A stretch of 64,000 nt of DNA from Lentibacillus saliphilus (GCF_019093865.1 NZ_JABJXD010000004.1:186001-250000), one strand, 5' to 3'; positions 1 to 9,251 are shown, counted from the first letter of the stretch. Notes: generated by a model from the sequence alone, not told the origin. Made by a program: numbers and translations.

Positions 1-94
1 TCATTATTAACTTAAGCATCTATTCAGATGATGGCATTTTTCCTTTAGATAATTTATCATTGTAATAAGTACATATATTTTTGGAGGGATTGTA

Positions 95-547
95 ATGGAT
101 CAGTTTATGAAGCGTGCGGTTGAGCTTGCAGCCGATACAGTTCGAGAAGGAGGACAGCCATTCGGTGCTGTGCTTGTCAAAGATGGTGAAATTGTCGCTG
201 AAGGTGTGAACGAACTCCATAAAATATACGATGTCAGTGCCCATGCTGAGCTCGTCGCGTTACGTAAAGCGCAGGAACAATTGCAAACGCATGATTTGTC
301 AGGCTATACGATGTATGCGAGTGGTGAACCGTGTCCAATGTGTTTAACAGCGATGTTTTTTGCAGGTTTGACTGATGTGTATTACTGTTCACCAATTGAG
401 GAAGCTGCTGATGTTGGCCTTGGCGCGTCCGTGACATTGTATGAGGATTTTAAGAAGCCACGTGAAGAACGAACGGTTAAAATGAAGCATATGCCGCTGG
501 AGGCTGGTCAAGAAAATCCGATGCTTCTGTTTGAAAATAGAAAGTAA
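95..547 (+). CDS. Nucleoside/guanine deaminase, CDA family
   Basis: A cytosolic zinc-dependent deaminase of about 150 residues. The two zinc motifs are visible: HAE at residues 50-52 (His ligand and catalytic Glu) and PCPMC at 79-83 (two Cys ligands). The early PFGAVLVKDG stretch and the EPCPMC context resemble guanine deaminase GuaD of Bacillus more than TadA, so purine salvage is the likeliest role, but cytosine or other base substrates cannot be excluded from sequence. The ATG at 95 follows a GGAGGG ribosome site at 82-87. It stands alone, with no terminator or partner upstream inside the window. Confidence 0.85.
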   Translation: MDQFMKRAVELAADTVREGGQPFGAVLVKDGEIVAEGVNELHKIYDVSAHAELVALRKAQEQLQTHDLSGYTMYASGEPCPMCLTAMFFAGLTDVYYCSPIEEAADVGLGASVTLYEDFKKPREERTVKMKHMPLEAGQENPMLLFENRK

Positions 548-677
548 GCCTACTGATTTTACAAATATCGCTGCCAATTGTTAACCTCCACTCTAAGGTG
601 AGATGACATACAACGAAGATGCACGATCTGTTATACTAGTAATGATGATAGACACCGATGAGTGGAGGTTTCTAAAC

Positions 678-1130
678 ATGACCTTATATGAATTTCTTGT
701 CTTGATACATGTGTTAGCGGCCATTTTAGGTATGGGGCCAGGCTTTGTTATGACATTTATTGTGGATCGAGCGAAAACAATGACGGAGCTAAGACTAGGC
801 TTTGAATTAAGGCGCCGCATTCATATATTTATTATGATCGGGGCGACATTGCTGCTCGTTACGGGCTTAGGCATGGCGTTACTGAATACACGATTATTGT
901 CTCAAGGCTGGTACATCGTCAGCTTGATTTTATTTGTCGCCATCATAGCAGCTGGTCCACTTCTTTTAGCCCCTTTGATGAAGCCTATTAAAGCGATGCT
1001 TCTGAGCTCAGATGGAGAGGTTATTCCTGATGCATACAAGCCACTGGCAAAGAAATTATTTATTGTTGAACATCTGACAAATATATTGATCATTATTATA
1101 ATTGTATTGATGATTTTAAAGCCGTTTTAA
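678..1130 (+). CDS. DUF2269-type membrane protein
   Basis: A 150-residue integral membrane protein with four hydrophobic spans (about residues 5-25, 48-68, 75-95 and 130-148). It fits the DUF2269 family of small Bacillus membrane proteins; no enzymatic motif is visible and the role is unknown. The frame is open from 603, but the ATG at 678 has the ribosome site AGTGGAGGT (661-669) at good spacing, while the ATG at 603 has none and lies ahead of a TATACT -10-like box. The start at 678 is therefore preferred. A strong terminator follows. Confidence 0.7.
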   Translation: MTLYEFLVLIHVLAAILGMGPGFVMTFIVDRAKTMTELRLGFELRRRIHIFIMIGATLLLVTGLGMALLNTRLLSQGWYIVSLILFVAIIAAGPLLLAPLMKPIKAMLLSSDGEVIPDAYKPLAKKLFIVEHLTNILIIIIIVLMILKPF

Positions 1131-1164
1131 TGATGAAGCTTAAAAACAAATCGTCATTTGTATC

Positions 1165-1202
1165 AAAAGAGGTGTCTTCAAATTTTTGAAGAACTCTTTT
1201 TT
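1165..1202 (+). terminator. Rho-independent terminator after the DUF2269 gene
   Basis: TCTTCAAA and TTTGAAGA form an 8 bp stem around a TT loop, extended by AGAG/CTCT and followed by a run of T. Confidence 0.8.
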
Positions 1203-1273
1203 ACTATGCATGACAAGAATGACTCTTAGAGTACTTGTTGCATCTGAAATTGTCCTTTTAGAAGGTTAGATTG

Positions 1274-1302
1274 TTTACGAATGGTGCAAGCAGTGCTATA
1301 AT
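1274..1302 (+). promoter_or_regulatory. SigA-type promoter of the HD protein gene
   Basis: TTTACG (1274-1279), 17 bp, then a perfect TATAAT (1297-1302), about 70 bp upstream of the ATG at 1372. Confidence 0.65.
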
Positions 1303-1371
1303 AATTGGCAATAATTTTCTGTAGATTAACTTGCTGACAGCGAGGGTGTCATAATAAAGGAGGCCATTGAT

Positions 1372-1896
1372 ATGCGAAAGGTGACGTTAGAAGATGTGTT
1401 TGTTCATCCTATAACACAGAAATATCTCGGACGGTCTGGAATTGCTCATGCCGTTGCGGTTGCAGAGTTTGCTTATATTTTTGCCGGGCAATTTGACGTT
1501 GATCCTGACAAGGCTACGAAAGCGGCACTCTTGCATGATGTTGGTCATTATACGTGGTACCGTGATGGTGAATGGGATTATGACATGTACAAGGAAAACG
1601 ATATTCACGCGATCAAGGGTGCTAATCGGGCGCATAAATTATTGGTAAGGATTGGTGAAGATCCGCAAGCAGCCAAAGAAATTGCCGTGGCCATTTTGCT
1701 GCATACGGATTCGTATTTGCCGAAGGGGAGCCTTGAGCGACAGCCGCTGCAGGAAGTGGTCGCATTTGCTGATGAAGCCGATGAACAAGCAGGTGGCAAG
1801 CATCATTATAAAACAATATCGCACGAGGCAGCGCTCAAGCGTATTCAGGCGCTTGATACGGCGATAGAACAAAAAACAGCCCAACATTTTGGGTGA
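1372..1896 (+). CDS. HD-domain phosphohydrolase
   Basis: A 174-residue soluble protein with a single HD domain. The metal-binding pattern is readable: His26 in GIAHAVAVA, the HD pair in LLHDVGH (about residues 54-60), and later histidines in DIHAIKGAN and LLHTDSY. HD proteins of this size usually hydrolyse phosphate esters of nucleotides or other small molecules; the substrate here cannot be named. The ATG is preceded by a strong AAGGAGG site (1357-1363) and a SigA-like promoter. It is a single-gene unit ending in a terminator. Confidence 0.75.
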   Translation: MRKVTLEDVFVHPITQKYLGRSGIAHAVAVAEFAYIFAGQFDVDPDKATKAALLHDVGHYTWYRDGEWDYDMYKENDIHAIKGANRAHKLLVRIGEDPQAAKEIAVAILLHTDSYLPKGSLERQPLQEVVAFADEADEQAGGKHHYKTISHEAALKRIQALDTAIEQKTAQHFG

Positions 1897-1914
1897 GGGA
1901 TAAATGGATAAGAA

Positions 1915-1949
1915 CTGATCAACACGTATTGAGTGTGATCAGCTTTTTT
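1915..1949 (+). terminator. Terminator of the HD gene
   Basis: CTGATCAACAC pairs with GTGTGATCAG (one bulged A), followed by six T at 1944-1949. Confidence 0.8.
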
Positions 1950-1971
1950 ATTTAAGATAGGCTCAATACCT

Positions 1972-2004
1972 AAAAAACAGCCTCGTTCGTGATGAACGAG
2001 GCTG
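1972..2004 (-). terminator. Terminator of the VanY-type gene
   Basis: Perfect 11 bp stem CAGCCTCGTTC/GAACGAGGCTG (1978-2004). On the minus strand it is followed by a six-base T run (1977-1972), so it ends the gene at 2018-3121. Confidence 0.85.
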
Positions 2005-2017
2005 TTTTGGTGATTTC

Positions 2018-3121
2018 TTATTTCTCGTTAAAATATTCTTCAAGTGTAAGCGCGTTGTTCATGATTTCTTGCGCTGTTTTTTCTCCGACGTAACGTAAAT
2101 GCCAAGGCTCATATTGGTATAGTGTGATGTCTTCCTTGCCTTCTGGATAACGAATAATGAAACCAAAATCTGCGGCATGCTCTTTTATCCATTGTCCTTC
2201 AGGTGTTTCGCCAAAGTCCGTTACGAGTCTAAAGTCGACCGACTCACTTGTAACGTCCATTGTAAGCCCTGTTTGGTGTTCGCTTTCCCCTGGGCGAGCG
2301 CTAAACTTATTCGCCTCTTCTACACCATGCTTCTCGGCATACCTGTTAAATAAGAAGACTTGAGTGCTGTATGCTCGATAACCAGACTGGGCAAAGAGCG
2401 TTATGCCAGCTTGATCGGCTTCCGCAAATAGTGCTTCGAGCGCATCTGCTGCAACCTTTCGAAGCTGTTTTTTTGGGTAATCTTCTTCAAATGGAAAGCG
2501 GACATCTGGTACAACGAGATCGATCGGCACGTAGTCTTTAGGCAGGGCATTCGCTTTGTTAACTAACGCCAATTGATCATATGGGTTGGTGATCATCGCT
2601 GTCTCGGTAGCATCAGAACCAGAAACAGGTTCAGACCGCTCATTCGACAATTCCTTTCCAGGTTTAATCTTCGTTTCAAGTGCTTTTATATCCATATTTT
2701 TGAGTGCCTTGCGTGTCTCAGCATTATAAACGCCGACCGCTAGGACGTTATCGAGCTGCAGTTGGATGTCGGTGATTGCACGTGTTGTTGCATCGTCATA
2801 AATGCCATCTTCACTTACGACATATCCTAGTGTTATTAACGTTTTTTGCAGTTGAACAACAGCTTCACCTTCATCCTTTTTCTGAAGGTTTACCTCGGGC
2901 CAGACAATCGCTTCAGCATCATTCATGTCATTCTCCGCTCCTTCATCGTTATTGTTATTGGATTGGACAGAGTCTTCTGAATCAGATGCCGTGTTGGTAT
3001 TCGTTTCATCCATTGTATGGTCTTGATTATTGTTTTGATTTGGATCAGTTGTATATGCACAAGCCGTGACAGTTGATGTTAAGAGAACCGCCAAGGCAAT
3101 TGTTTTAAATGTGTTGTTCAC
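2018..3121 (-). CDS. VanY-type D-Ala-D-Ala carboxypeptidase lipoprotein
   Basis: A 367-residue cell-wall peptidase exported as a lipoprotein: a short signal ends in the lipobox TVTAC, followed by an Asn/Asp/Glu-rich linker. Residues about 75-150 look like a peptidoglycan-binding domain. The C-terminal half is an M15B/VanY domain with SGYRAYSTQ, the zinc motif SEHQTGLTMD (His and Asp) and EPWHLRY with the catalytic Glu and third His. It should trim D-alanine from peptidoglycan stem peptides at the outer membrane face. The start is GTG at 3121, preceded by AGGAGAG. It is monocistronic with its own terminator; nothing nearby suggests vancomycin resistance. Confidence 0.88.
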   Translation of the reverse strand: MNNTFKTIALAVLLTSTVTACAYTTDPNQNNNQDHTMDETNTNTASDSEDSVQSNNNNDEGAENDMNDAEAIVWPEVNLQKKDEGEAVVQLQKTLITLGYVVSEDGIYDDATTRAITDIQLQLDNVLAVGVYNAETRKALKNMDIKALETKIKPGKELSNERSEPVSGSDATETAMITNPYDQLALVNKANALPKDYVPIDLVVPDVRFPFEEDYPKKQLRKVAADALEALFAEADQAGITLFAQSGYRAYSTQVFLFNRYAEKHGVEEANKFSARPGESEHQTGLTMDVTSESVDFRLVTDFGETPEGQWIKEHAADFGFIIRYPEGKEDITLYQYEPWHLRYVGEKTAQEIMNNALTLEEYFNEK

Positions 3122-3293
3122 GATTTGTCTCTCCTATTAATGCATGTATTTACTTTTATTATTCTCTCACAAAAAATATACATTGGGCAATAGACTTTGT
3201 GTTTTATTTTAAAGTGAAGTGTAGGGCGTTTGACACACGTCATAGTGATGAAAGACATATACTATTGCACTATCTGGTGAAGGTGTGACTGAC

Positions 3294-4511
3294 ATGGAAA
3301 CATCAAGCCCCACACAATCTAATTTCGGTTTTCTTTCGGGTGTTTTGTTTTGGTGTGCACTGGTCGTTGTGTCAAGTGTGTACGTAACGACGCCTTTGAC
3401 GGCGACGTTTTCATCTACGTTTAATGTGACGTTAACAAATGCGGTGCTGCCAACGAGCATCTTTTCTCTTTTCTATGCACTGGGTTTTTTATTTTTTGGA
3501 CCGTTGTCCGACCGGTTAGGGCGGAAAAAGACGCTCGTAATTGGATTTATGGCTTTACTGGTTGCAACTGTTTGCACGGGGTTTGTTCAGCAATTTCATC
3601 TACTCGTCATCATGCGGGGCGTACAAGGGTTTATGGCGGCTTCGTTTGCACCGACAGCTTTGGCATATGTATTTGATATGTTTCCAAGGGCAAAGATTGG
3701 CACCGCTGTAGGTTTGATGAGCTTTGGTTACGTGGCTTCTGGCATTTTTGGTCAAGTAATGGCTCAGTGGATTAATCAAACGTTTGATTGGTCAGTGATC
3801 TTTTATGTGTTTGGATTGTTTTATGGTCTATCCTTCGTCTTAGTTCTGGCATCATTTCCACCCGATCAAAAGCAAACAAAACCTCCTAACGTCATCCGCC
3901 ATTTTGGGCATGGGACGCGGATCATTTTTAGAAATCGCGCGTTAGTAAAGTGCTATGGCATTACAATTGTGCTGCTGTTTACATTTATTGGAATGTATAC
4001 CGTGTTGGGAGATATGCTCAGCCGGTCGCCATTCTCTTTATCCGATGATCATATTTTAGTCGTTCGAGCGCTCGGACTTATTGGCATGCTTTGCTCGCCA
4101 TTTGCTGGTATATTCATTCATAGATTCGGAAAAATGCGGATATTGCAGTGTGGTCTCGGCTTATCGATCATCGGGCTTGTTAGCCTTGGGCGAGCTGAAC
4201 AGCTTGTCACCTTAACAGGTTCGACCATTTTATATGTAGCGGGAATATCACTCATTTTTCCCGCGATTATGATGTTAATTGGTGGGTTTTCTGGGCAGAT
4301 GAGAGGGATCGCGAATGCGTGGTATGCATTTATTTTGTTCGTTGGTGCGACGATTGGTCCGATGTGCGCTGTGAGCATAGCGGCATGGGGTGGTGCACAG
4401 CTGACGGTCCTATTGTTAGGCGTGATCCTCATTGGTGCATTGATCATCGCCTTGTCTTTGCAAAAAGATGCTGAAAGGAAGAAGGCGGTTGATTCATTCA
4501 ATCAAACATAA
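3294..4511 (+). CDS. MFS efflux-type transporter
   Basis: About 405 residues with twelve hydrophobic spans. The MFS signature between TM2 and TM3 is clear (GPLSDRLGRKKTL), and the protein resembles bacterial sugar/drug efflux permeases of the AraJ type; the substrate is unknown. The frame opens with a GTG at 3285 only one base after the GGTGAAGG ribosome site, whereas the ATG at 3294 lies at normal distance, so the ATG is preferred. The gene is followed closely by a sulfurtransferase gene in the same direction, with a possible -10 box TATACT between them. Confidence 0.8.
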   Translation: METSSPTQSNFGFLSGVLFWCALVVVSSVYVTTPLTATFSSTFNVTLTNAVLPTSIFSLFYALGFLFFGPLSDRLGRKKTLVIGFMALLVATVCTGFVQQFHLLVIMRGVQGFMAASFAPTALAYVFDMFPRAKIGTAVGLMSFGYVASGIFGQVMAQWINQTFDWSVIFYVFGLFYGLSFVLVLASFPPDQKQTKPPNVIRHFGHGTRIIFRNRALVKCYGITIVLLFTFIGMYTVLGDMLSRSPFSLSDDHILVVRALGLIGMLCSPFAGIFIHRFGKMRILQCGLGLSIIGLVSLGRAEQLVTLTGSTILYVAGISLIFPAIMMLIGGFSGQMRGIANAWYAFILFVGATIGPMCAVSIAAWGGAQLTVLLLGVILIGALIIALSLQKDAERKKAVDSFNQT

Positions 4512-4560
4512 ATGATTGGTCTCATGTTATACTGAACAAAACATGAACTGGAGGGTGAAT

Positions 4561-5403
4561 ATGTCATACATCATTAGTGTCGACCGTTTGAAAAAACGTC
4601 TAAACAATCATTTGGATAATACGTTGATCGTTGATGTGCGCTTTCGACTTGATGACGAAAATGCAGGACAAAAGGCTTATCTAGAAAGCCACATTCCAGG
4701 CGCGATTTATTTGGATTTGAACAAAGATTTATCGGGCAAGCCGCAAAAGCATGGGGGTGGTCATCCGTTACCAGATATGGATATGTTTGCTGCGAAGATG
4801 GGAAATGTCGGAATTGATCATGATACGACAGTTGTCGTCTATGATCAAGATAATGGCATGGTTGCCCCGAGACTTTGGTGGATGCTCCATCATTTAGGTC
4901 ATGAAAACGTCTATGTGCTTGATGGAGGTTTAGATGCATGGATTGAAGCGGGGCTGGATACGAGTCGTGAAATCCCAGAGTTGAACCGTAAGACATTTAC
5001 ACCACACGTCCGTGATCAAGATACTGTTGATATGCTTGACGTTAAGGCGCGCGGGACGGAAAGCGATACGATATTAATCGATTCCCGCTCAAAAGTGCGC
5101 TATCTTGGACAACAAGAATCGATGTATTCAAAAGCAGGGCATATTCCTGGTGCGGTTAATTATTTTTGGAAAAGTGTATTGGATGAGCAAGGCTTTTGGA
5201 AGGATACTCAGGCTCTTGAGGCGCATTTTCAAGATATTTCCAAAGATGTTGAAGTGATTGTGTCCTGTGGCTCCGGTGTGTCAGCTTGCCCGAATATACT
5301 CGCCCTGAAGTCGATTGGCTATCCAAATGTTAAGCTATATCCAGGGAGCTTTAGTGATTGGATATCTTATGAGGATAATGTTGTTCATAAAGGTGAGGCT
5401 TAA
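4561..5403 (+). CDS. Thiosulfate / 3-mercaptopyruvate sulfurtransferase
   Basis: A two-domain rhodanese of 280 residues. The N-terminal inactive domain carries the usual HIPGAIYLDL and the C-terminal domain has HIPGAVNYFW and the active loop CGSGVSA with the persulfide Cys at residue 236. The CGSG(V/T)-type loop is typical of mercaptopyruvate sulfurtransferase, so thiosulfate and mercaptopyruvate are both possible donors. The longer frame from 4516 is rejected because GGAGGG (4551-4556) sits just ahead of the ATG at 4561. Probably cytosolic sulfur transfer or cyanide detoxification. Confidence 0.88.
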   Translation: MSYIISVDRLKKRLNNHLDNTLIVDVRFRLDDENAGQKAYLESHIPGAIYLDLNKDLSGKPQKHGGGHPLPDMDMFAAKMGNVGIDHDTTVVVYDQDNGMVAPRLWWMLHHLGHENVYVLDGGLDAWIEAGLDTSREIPELNRKTFTPHVRDQDTVDMLDVKARGTESDTILIDSRSKVRYLGQQESMYSKAGHIPGAVNYFWKSVLDEQGFWKDTQALEAHFQDISKDVEVIVSCGSGVSACPNILALKSIGYPNVKLYPGSFSDWISYEDNVVHKGEA

Positions 5404-5464
5404 TCAGCTTGATATGTATGATTGCAGCTTAATGTAGCATGGGAAATTGGAGGATGTGATATGA

Positions 5465-6028
5465 ATGTCAAAACGATGTTATTGGGCAGGAACAGACCCA
5501 GATTATATCGCCTATCATGATCAAGAGTGGGGAAGGGCACAGCACGATGATCGGCATTTATTTGAAATGCTTTGTTTAGAAGGTGCTCAAGCTGGTTTAA
5601 GTTGGATTACCATTTTAAAACGACGGGACAATTATCGGAGAGCCTTTGATCAATTTGATCCGAATGTCATTAGCGCATATGATGAAGATAAGATTCAGTC
5701 TCTCTTACACGATGAAGGCATCATTCGAAATGAACGAAAAATCCGCTCCGTCGTCAAGAACGCAAAAGCATTTTTGGCCGTTCAACAGGAATTTGGGCGT
5801 TTTGATACGTATATATGGCAATTCGTTGGAGGCCAGCCTATCTTGAATGAATGGGCAACACATGATGATGTACCGGCATTAACCGATGTGTCGACAGCGA
5901 TGAGTAAGGATTTGAAAAAACGGGGCTTTTCATTTGTCGGGCCGACGATTTGCTATGCATATATGCAAGCTGTCGGTATGGTCAATGATCATACACAGGA
6001 CTGTTTTTTGTATCATGGGAATGTGTGA
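5465..6028 (+). CDS. tag: DNA-3-methyladenine glycosylase I
   Basis: A 187-residue base-excision repair enzyme that removes 3-methyladenine from alkylated DNA. The N-terminal CYWAGTDPDYIAYHDQEWG segment is the Tag hallmark and supplies Cys5 and His18 of the structural zinc site; the partner His and Cys are in NDHTQDC near the end. EMLCLEGAQAGLSW is the conserved pocket region. The ATG at 5465 follows GGAGG at 5450-5454; an ATG four bases earlier is out of frame. It ends before a terminator at 6133. Confidence 0.93.
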   Translation: MSKRCYWAGTDPDYIAYHDQEWGRAQHDDRHLFEMLCLEGAQAGLSWITILKRRDNYRRAFDQFDPNVISAYDEDKIQSLLHDEGIIRNERKIRSVVKNAKAFLAVQQEFGRFDTYIWQFVGGQPILNEWATHDDVPALTDVSTAMSKDLKKRGFSFVGPTICYAYMQAVGMVNDHTQDCFLYHGNV

Positions 6029-6132
6029 TTGATCCCAGGTTTACAGGCTATAAAACATTTACTAATTGAAGCTTGACTTGATGATAAGTAAAATGTCTAG
6101 TTGAAATGAGCATTAATACTTAGAAACATAGG

Positions 6133-6164
6133 GGCACGGTGCCTGAGCATCCGTGTCTTTTTTT
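6133..6164 (+). terminator. Terminator downstream of tag
   Basis: GGCACGG pairs with CCGTGTC (one G-U), followed by seven T. Confidence 0.75.
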
Positions 6165-6262
6165 GTTGTTTGTGAGGGGGATGATATGAGGTGGGAACCT
6201 GGTATTGATGACCTGTGTCAATGTTCTTTAGGATAAGCATGTATTCAATAGGCAGTAATAAT

Positions 6263-6303
6263 TTGCTTTTCAAAACAAAACCACCTGTAATAAAATTATT
6301 ACA
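6263..6303 (+). promoter_or_regulatory. Promoter with palindromic operator of the ArsR-like gene
   Basis: TTGCTT (6263-6268), 17 bp, TGTAAT (6286-6291). The -10 lies inside the perfect 18 bp palindrome TGTAATAAAATTATTACA (6286-6303), which ends one base before the ATG at 6305. A half-site GTAATAATTT lies at 6255. This is the layout of an autorepressed gene and leaves almost no 5' leader. Confidence 0.55.
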
Positions 6304-6304
6304 T

Positions 6305-6628
6305 ATGAAAGATATAAAAAATGGTGATCACTTATTATTGACGTTGGAAGCACTGTCCAATCCGTATCGGCTCAAAATTATTGCGATTCTTCATCACGAT
6401 CGGCAATATGTCAGTCAGCTGGCAAGGGACCTCGGCATTAGCAGACCATTGCTTTATTTACATTTAAAGAAGCTGGAGGAGGCAGAGTTGATTACAGGCC
6501 ATCATGAAATCTCCGAGGATGGTAAAGCAATGAAATTTTACGAGCTTAGTCCCTTTAGCATCCGTTTAGATGCACCGGTTATAGCTGAAGCGGTGGAAAG
6601 CTTAACCATTAAGAAAAGAAAGGAGTAG
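6305..6628 (+). CDS. ArsR/wHTH transcriptional regulator
   Basis: A 107-residue winged-helix protein: HLLLTLEALSNPYRLKIIAILH, then QYVSQLARDLGISRPLLYLHLKKLEEAELI as helix-turn-helix and recognition helix, then a wing with HEISEDGKAMKFYEL. No metal-binding Cys motif is present, so the signal is probably not arsenic. The frame is open from 6215, but the ATG at 6305 starts the conserved domain and directly follows a palindrome overlapping a -10 box; there is no ribosome site, so translation may be leaderless. It heads a probable operon with two related small membrane proteins. Confidence 0.75.
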   Translation: MKDIKNGDHLLLTLEALSNPYRLKIIAILHHDRQYVSQLARDLGISRPLLYLHLKKLEEAELITGHHEISEDGKAMKFYELSPFSIRLDAPVIAEAVESLTIKKRKE

Positions 6629-6671
6629 GCTGTTTTTTCGAATAGAAAGAGAAAGGGGTATGGAACGTTTT

Positions 6672-6923
6672 ATGGATCATGTTCATGTAGGAGATGCTTT
6701 AGTTCAATTAGTGGTGTTTTTATTCTCACTATTGCCGGTCGTTGTGATTGTTCTTGTGCTGGTATACGTCATACGGCTTGTTCGTCGTATGGAGCGTCGT
6801 GCAGAGGAACGGCTCCAATTTGAAAAAGAAAACGCTGCTCATCAGGAACAGCACATAGAGGTCATTCATGATGTCCAAGATCGTTTAAGCAATATTGAAC
6901 GGATTCTAAAAGATGTTGATTGA
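6672..6923 (+). CDS. Small membrane protein, first of a paralogous pair
   Basis: About 83 residues: one strong transmembrane helix (residues 10-34), then a basic patch RLVRRMERRAEERL and an amphipathic, coiled-coil-like tail ending QDRLSNIERILKDVD. It resembles small DUF4083-like Bacillus membrane proteins found beside ArsR-type regulators, but the assignment is tentative. The ATG at 6660 is one base from the AAAGGGG ribosome site; the ATG at 6672 gives better spacing and matches the start of the sister gene, so it is preferred. Role unknown. Confidence 0.6.
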   Translation: MDHVHVGDALVQLVVFLFSLLPVVVIVLVLVYVIRLVRRMERRAEERLQFEKENAAHQEQHIEVIHDVQDRLSNIERILKDVD

Positions 6924-6993
6924 TGTCGGATATGGGCAGTAATGGCATGAATGAATGTTGATTTGAAAATGATGTAAGGGGATGGTCATTTAT

Positions 6994-7236
6994 ATGGATA
7001 GTTCTACAATTATTATGGGACTTTTACCGATTATTATAATGATTACACTGATCGCTGTGATTGTATCGGTGATTGTGTTCGCGGTAAAAGCTGTTCGGCG
7101 TATCGAAGGTCGAGCAGAAGAGCGATTACGAATGGAAAAAGCACATGCAGCCCGTCAAAAACAACAATCAGAAGCGATGAGCGATGTTCAAGAACGTTTA
7201 AAAGGCATCGAAGCCATTCTTAAACAAGTTGATTAG
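6994..7236 (+). CDS. Small membrane protein, second of the pair
   Basis: About 80 residues, clearly a paralogue of the preceding gene: one helix (residues 6-32), the shared RRIEGRAEERLRMEK block and the tail DVQERLKGIEAILKQVD. As with its sister, the first ATG (6982) abuts the AAGGGG site and the second (6994) is better spaced. The duplication behind a regulator suggests that two slightly different subunits are made together, perhaps as hetero-oligomers through the C-terminal coiled coil. Function unknown. Confidence 0.6.
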   Translation: MDSSTIIMGLLPIIIMITLIAVIVSVIVFAVKAVRRIEGRAEERLRMEKAHAARQKQQSEAMSDVQERLKGIEAILKQVD

Positions 7237-7285
7237 CCGTTTTGTTGAGTTCAATTAAGTGTTCTCATTCTGATGAATCTTGGAT

Positions 7286-7414
7286 TATGCGGCTCTTTTT
7301 ATAATTTACGCGGTTCAAATAGGCAATATACGTCTTTTTTTGATCATATGCGTCGGAAGAGCGGGATATGCGTAGGATTTCTTAGATATGCGGGACTGTG
7401 GTCCTCTTATGCGG
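7286..7414 (-). repeat. 20-21 bp phased TATGCGG array (CCGCATA family)
   Basis: Anchors related to TATGCGG (CCGCATA on the minus strand) start at 7286, 7307, 7327, 7347, 7367, 7387 and 7408, i.e. steps of 21, 20, 20, 20, 20, 21. The 13-14 bases between anchors differ from unit to unit. It lies between two convergent genes and shows no coding features. Confidence 0.7.
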
Positions 7415-7442
7415 CTAGTAGACTAGGATTATAATTAAAACT

Positions 7443-7468
7443 AAAAAGCAGCCATGCGATATGGCTGC
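7443..7468 (-). terminator. Terminator of the chemoreceptor gene
   Basis: GCAGCCAT/ATGGCTGC stem with a 5-base loop; a T run follows on the minus strand. Confidence 0.8.
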
Positions 7469-7484
7469 TTTCCTATGTTCGAGC

Positions 7485-9251
7485 TTACAGTTTAAAAGCA
7501 CGGATTTCGTTATTCATCTGTTCGGCTAATTGAGCGAGCTCATTAGCGCTATGTGACACTTCTTCCATTGAACTAGACGTTTGCTGGGCGGAAGCAGCTG
7601 CTTCTTCAACACCGGCAGCGGACTCCTCCGAAACAGAAGCAATTTCTTCGATCAGGTTGTTCATGTTACTACCGCTTTGCGCGATTTCTTGCAGGTTGCT
7701 CGATATTGCTAAAATCTTATCTGACATATTAGCGACAGCTTCATTAATGGTCGTAAAGCTTTGGCCGGTTTTTTGCATTTGCTCTGATCCAGCTTTCACT
7801 TCATCGTATCCCGTATTAAGAGACGTGACGACGTGATTGGTTTCATTCTGGATGTTATGGACGATATGTGTGATTTCACTGACGGAATTGGCCACCTGCT
7901 CAGCGAGCTTTCTGACTTCATCAGCGACCACTGCGAAGCCTTTTCCATGCTCACCAGCGCGCGCAGCCTCGATGGCTGCATTTAATGACAATAGATTTGT
8001 TTGACCGGCAATATCCTTGATGACGAGAACAAGCTTTGAAATCTCGTCTGAGTGGCGATCAAGTCCTTGTACTTTTTCCACAGCGTCTGTCACGATCGCA
8101 TCGATGCGTTGCATTTGTTTGGCAGATTGATCCATTAAGGCTGCACCGTCCGATGTGAGCTGTGACACATCTTGAGACGTTGTGGCAACATCTTGCCCTT
8201 CTTTCTCAGAAGCTTGAATACGTTGCAAGAATACCGACATTTCCTCAGATAGATTAGAAGCAGAGTTAGCTTGTAATTCTGAGCCTGACGCGAGTTCTTC
8301 CATCGTGGAGGCAACTTGTTCATTGCCCGCTTTCACCTCGTCTGCCGAGCTGTTTAAACCATTACTTTGTGTCGACACTGTTTGAGAAACATGAGAGATA
8401 TTTCCGACAATTTGACGAATGCTATCCTTCATTTTATTAACGGCTTCTGCCAGCTGTCCAATTTCATCGCGCCCGTCATAGTCCATCGATTCCACTGTTA
8501 AATTACCTGTAGCGACTTCAGATGTAATGTGTACAATTTGCTTTAAGTTTTTCGTAATAGGCTTGCTGACAAAATACATAAAGGTGATACCAACAACAAG
8601 TGCAATCGTTATGGCACCTGCTAGGAACCAGATCGCAAAATGGATGTTGTTACTGGCTCGATTGACAGATGTTGTTTGTTCCTTATGAATCATTTTCGTG
8701 AGTGCAGTGACTTTATCAATATTGGATGATGTGTATTCTGCTAAGTTATTATTTTGTTTCATAGCCGTATGCATGTTGTTGTTTTCGATAGAAGCGACGA
8801 CACTATTAAGAAATAGTTGGTCAATTGTTTCGTTATTAGATCTTATTTCAGCGAAGATCTCTTGCATCTCAGTTGTTGAGAGCGCATTTTCCATTTGCTC
8901 TTCTAGTTCAATCAATTGTTGCTGGGATTCCTGGAAAGACGTTAAGTACTTATCGTTTGTCGTAGAAACATAGTATGAGACATCAAGATACTTGTTTTGC
9001 ATAATCGTTGCGATTTCCAGCATGTTATTAATGTTAGAGCCGTCCTCTTCAATGGCTTTAACATCGCTTTGACCTTGTTGAAGCTGCAGGAACACTAAGC
9101 CGCCTGCAACGAGGAACATGAACCCTGTTAATAAATAGACAAGAGTATACTTGCGTCCAATCGGTAAGTGCTGCCACTTTTTATTTCTTCGTTTCTTTTG
9201 TTTTGTCTTGGTCGTCTTTTTTCTATTAAATAGCTTTATTTTCATTTTCAT
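7485..9251 (-). CDS. Methyl-accepting chemotaxis protein
   Basis: A 588-residue transmembrane chemoreceptor. After a very basic N-terminus come TM1 (about 35-56), an extracellular helical bundle of roughly 150 residues (4HB_MCP-like), TM2 (about 206-228), a HAMP linker and the long cytoplasmic coiled coil. The CheA/CheW hairpin is intact ([20 protein letters not shown]). It should signal to CheA; no ligand can be inferred. ATG at 9251 with TGGGGGAT upstream. A canonical SigD promoter lies just before it, which ties the gene to the motility regulon. No other chemotaxis gene is close by. Confidence 0.93.
   Translation of the reverse strand: MKMKIKLFNRKKTTKTKQKKRRNKKWQHLPIGRKYTLVYLLTGFMFLVAGGLVFLQLQQGQSDVKAIEEDGSNINNMLEIATIMQNKYLDVSYYVSTTNDKYLTSFQESQQQLIELEEQMENALSTTEMQEIFAEIRSNNETIDQLFLNSVVASIENNNMHTAMKQNNNLAEYTSSNIDKVTALTKMIHKEQTTSVNRASNNIHFAIWFLAGAITIALVVGITFMYFVSKPITKNLKQIVHITSEVATGNLTVESMDYDGRDEIGQLAEAVNKMKDSIRQIVGNISHVSQTVSTQSNGLNSSADEVKAGNEQVASTMEELASGSELQANSASNLSEEMSVFLQRIQASEKEGQDVATTSQDVSQLTSDGAALMDQSAKQMQRIDAIVTDAVEKVQGLDRHSDEISKLVLVIKDIAGQTNLLSLNAAIEAARAGEHGKGFAVVADEVRKLAEQVANSVSEITHIVHNIQNETNHVVTSLNTGYDEVKAGSEQMQKTGQSFTTINEAVANMSDKILAISSNLQEIAQSGSNMNNLIEEIASVSEESAAGVEEAAASAQQTSSSMEEVSHSANELAQLAEQMNNEIRAFKL

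Noticed and set aside
603-677. N-terminal extension of the DUF2269 protein from the ATG at 603
   Set aside because: No ribosome site at 603, a -10-like box inside the extension, and a strong site before the ATG at 678.
3230-3263. TTGACA plus TATACT as promoter of the MFS gene
   Set aside because: The hexamers are 22 bp apart, outside the normal range for SigA.
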